DNA from: Xiheimicrobium sp033763395 | GTDB taxonomy: Bacteria > Myxococcota > Myxococcia > Myxococcales > Myxococcaceae | Length of the DNA: 64,000 bases | Assembly (NCBI GenBank): GCA_033763395.1 | Contig: JANRKQ010000111.1 | Location: 1-64,000 of the forward strand | Direction of reading: 5' to 3' | Part shown: piece after piece, positions 62,244 to 64,000 of the stretch | Layout: each line of letters begins with the position of its first letter | Position numbering within the stretch: position 1 is the first letter of the stretch | Translations under genes and position numbers: made by a program | The notes under the pieces: model-generated | Databases searched by the model: none | What the model was told of the DNA's origin: nothing | Seen by the model: only the letters and a program-made list of their open reading frames with translations

Positions 62244-64000
62244 TCAGCTTCGACGGCGGCGCCACGCCCCCAACGTCAGCAGTCCGAGCAGCGCGAGCGA
62301 CGCGTCGGCCGTCTGACACGTGCACCCCATGTTGTTGACGTTCACGTTGCCGCCGCCCGCGGCGCCGCCTCCGACGCCGCTCGCCCCGCCAGCACGACCA
62401 CCGCCAGTACCCGACACGCCACCTCCGCCAGACCCCGCGGAGCCGCCCCCATTCACGGTCATGTCCTCGGCGCAGTACCAGTCTTCACCGATGCGCGCGG
62501 TGCAGACGCGGCCGACGGGGCAGGTGTTCGGGTTCATCGGGTCGCATCGGCCCTCGCAGACGCCACTCAGGCACCGCGTCCCGGGCTGGCACGCGGCGAT
62601 GGTCGGCAACAGACAGCTCGAGCCGGCGCCCACGATCTGGTCGGGGCACGCGCAGATGCCGGCGCCGCTCCCCACGGGCGGATCGGGCTCGACCTGCACG
62701 CACGTCGTGCACTGGTTGGGCAGGGTGATCGCGCACGGCGGATAGCAGCGGTTCGCGTAGCAGATGAGGCCGGGCTGGCACTGACCTCCGGCGCCGCACG
62801 GGGCGCACTGCTGGCCCGAGTTCCCCGGCAAACACACCGACTGCCCGGCCGAGCTCTGGCACGTCGAGCCAGGCGAACAAGAGTCCGGGTTGGCGACGTT
62901 GCAGCGCTGCCGGCAGAAGCCGTTGATGCACGAAAGCCCGTTTCGGCAGATGGCCAACATCGTGCCGCTCGCACTGCAGGCTTCGTTCACATTGCTGATC
63001 TCCTGCGGGGAGCATGCACAGAAGCCGCCGTTCACCGTGGGCTGACAGGCCTGGCAGGCGCCGGGACTGGCTGGGTTGCAGCTGGCCCGGCAGAAGCCTC
63101 CGAGGCACTGCGCACCGCCCGCACATGGAGCCGCTGCGCTGCACGGCTGGCACGTCTGCGCGCCGCTCGATGGGTAACAGAGCCGCTCGTTGCGGCCCGT
63201 GAGTCCCAGGCACATCGTGGCCTGCCCATCGACCATCGCGCACGTCGTCGTCGAGCAGCCGGTGCACACGGGCGAGCCGCCATTGCAGCACGCGCGACAG
63301 AAGGCGATCTGCGGGTCCGAGTCGTCGGTCGCGCAGGCTGCGCAGTTGGGACACACGCTCGAGACCTCACAGCGGGATCCCAGGGTGCCCAGCGGTGTGC
63401 AGGTCCCCCCAGTGCAGCCGTAGCCGGGCGCACAGGCCGTCGCGACGTTCTGCGTGGTGCACTGGTTCGAGCAGGGCGCGGTCGGGATGCAGTAGCTCCC
63501 GGCCGTCGTCATCCGGCAGTCGTACCCAGTACCGCACTGGCCGGGCACGGCGGGGTTGCACGCGAGGGAACACCAGTTGCGCCCCATGCCGTCGGTGAGG
63601 CACTGGCCCGTCGAGCAGTCCTGTCCCGACGTACAGAACTTGCACATGTCGGGCGCTCCGATGCGCGGCAGGCACGCGAAGCCGTTCGTCGAGCTCTGGC
63701 AGGAAAAGCCGGTGGGGCACGCGGCGCCGGCGCTCGCACAGTCCTGCGTGCAGATGCGGTTGGTGCTGCCCTGGGCGCCCTCGCAGACGAGCCCGCCCTG
63801 GCAGTTGACGCCGACGCCACAGGTCGACCCCTGGCTGCCGCCGACGCCCGGGTACACGGTGCACACGTCAGAGATGTCCGGACCTGCGAGGTTGCGCTTG
63901 ATCTGCCCGGTACCGATGGACGCGAACATCACCGCGACGGTGTTCGCCGTGTGATCAAACCCGATGAAGTGACCGGCCTCGTGCGTGACAACGCTCTCGT
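62244..64000 (-). CDS. Metzincin metalloprotease with Cys-rich tail and MYXO-CTERM tag (N-terminus outside window)
   Basis: At least 585 codons; the gene continues past base 64000. At 63951-63983 the frame reads HEAGHFIGFDH, the H-E-x-x-H-x-x-G-x-x-H zinc motif of metzincins, followed by TANTVAVMFA, a plausible Met-turn. About ten Cys-rich modules (for example CQPGLICYANRCYPPC) span residues up to a Gly-rich linker. The end has GCTC, a hydrophobic segment and WRRRRS, the MYXO-CTERM sorting tag. The product is expected to be a surface-anchored or shed protease. The GTG at 63932 is only an internal codon, not the start. Confidence 0.85.
   Translation of the reverse strand, partial: ESVVTHEAGHFIGFDHTANTVAVMFASIGTGQIKRNLAGPDISDVCTVYPGVGGSQGSTCGVGVNCQGGLVCEGAQGSTNRICTQDCASAGAACPTGFSCQSSTNGFACLPRIGAPDMCKFCTSGQDCSTGQCLTDGMGRNWCSLACNPAVPGQCGTGYDCRMTTAGSYCIPTAPCSNQCTTQNVATACAPGYGCTGGTCTPLGTLGSRCEVSSVCPNCAACATDDSDPQIAFCRACCNGGSPVCTGCSTTTCAMVDGQATMCLGLTGRNERLCYPSSGAQTCQPCSAAAPCAGGAQCLGGFCRASCNPASPGACQACQPTVNGGFCACSPQEISNVNEACSASGTMLAICRNGLSCINGFCRQRCNVANPDSCSPGSTCQSSAGQSVCLPGNSGQQCAPCGAGGQCQPGLICYANRCYPPCAITLPNQCTTCVQVEPDPPVGSGAGICACPDQIVGAGSSCLLPTIAACQPGTRCLSGVCEGRCDPMNPNTCPVGRVCTARIGEDWYCAEDMTVNGGGSAGSGGGGVSGTGGGRAGGASGVGGGAAGGGNVNVNNMGCTCQTADASLALLGLLTLGAWRRRRS

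Overview
The window is high-GC DNA with dense coding on both strands, many GTG/TTG starts and short intergenic gaps. It most likely comes from a myxobacterium (Myxococcota). Support for this: two proteins end in MYXO-CTERM-type tags (Cys, hydrophobic stretch, Arg cluster); several lipoproteins carry Gly-rich or Asp-Ala-Gly linkers and Cys-rich modules; and the polyunsaturated fatty acid (PUFA) synthase has the myxobacterial order with the acyltransferase inside the KS-CLF protein. No genus can be assigned from the sequence. I found no insertion sequence, prophage, CRISPR array or plasmid origin.

Layout. 1-3.2 kb: a truncated lipoprotein gene, then a polyhydroxyalkanoate (PHA) block of phaR, a phasin-like gene with a disrupted frame, phaC and phaB. 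3.3-16.5 kb: rtcA, a beta-CASP nuclease, a large gluzincin-propeller-barrel lipoprotein, a PGRP amidase, a GT87-like membrane protein, a six-module Cys-rich lipoprotein, tRNA-Gly(CCC), tRNA-Glu(CTC) and two small genes.

16.6-36.6 kb is the centrepiece. Six tightly spaced genes, most with overlapping stop and start codons, form one probable operon of about 19 kb. It consists of a 2701-aa PfaD-PfaA fusion (ER-KS-MAT-3xACP-KR-PS-DH), a 2184-aa PfaC-like protein (KS-CLF-AT and two double-hotdog DHs), and then a full oleA-oleB-oleC-oleD set for head-to-head olefin synthesis. A 4'-phosphopantetheinyl transferase gene lies convergently at the 3' end and supplies the ACP-activating enzyme. Together these encode everything expected for making a polyunsaturated acyl chain and joining two such chains into a long polyunsaturated hydrocarbon.

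36.7-47.5 kb: a pair of ArsA/GET3-like ATPases with complementary Walker A defects; a minus-strand group of TPR lipoproteins and plsC led by tRNA-Lys and tRNA-Glu(TTC); then greB, PIN-PhoH, a DUF493 protein, a methyltransferase, xerD and crcB. 47.5-47.8 kb is a gap with possible gene debris. 47.8-64 kb: trpS, an RCC1-repeat lipoprotein, scpA-scpB-rluB, a HEAT-repeat lipoprotein, a protein with two cyclic-nucleotide-binding domains, a stand-alone MshEN (c-di-GMP-type) protein, a metallophosphatase-like lipoprotein, two small envelope proteins, and a metzincin protease with a Cys-rich tail cut by the window end.
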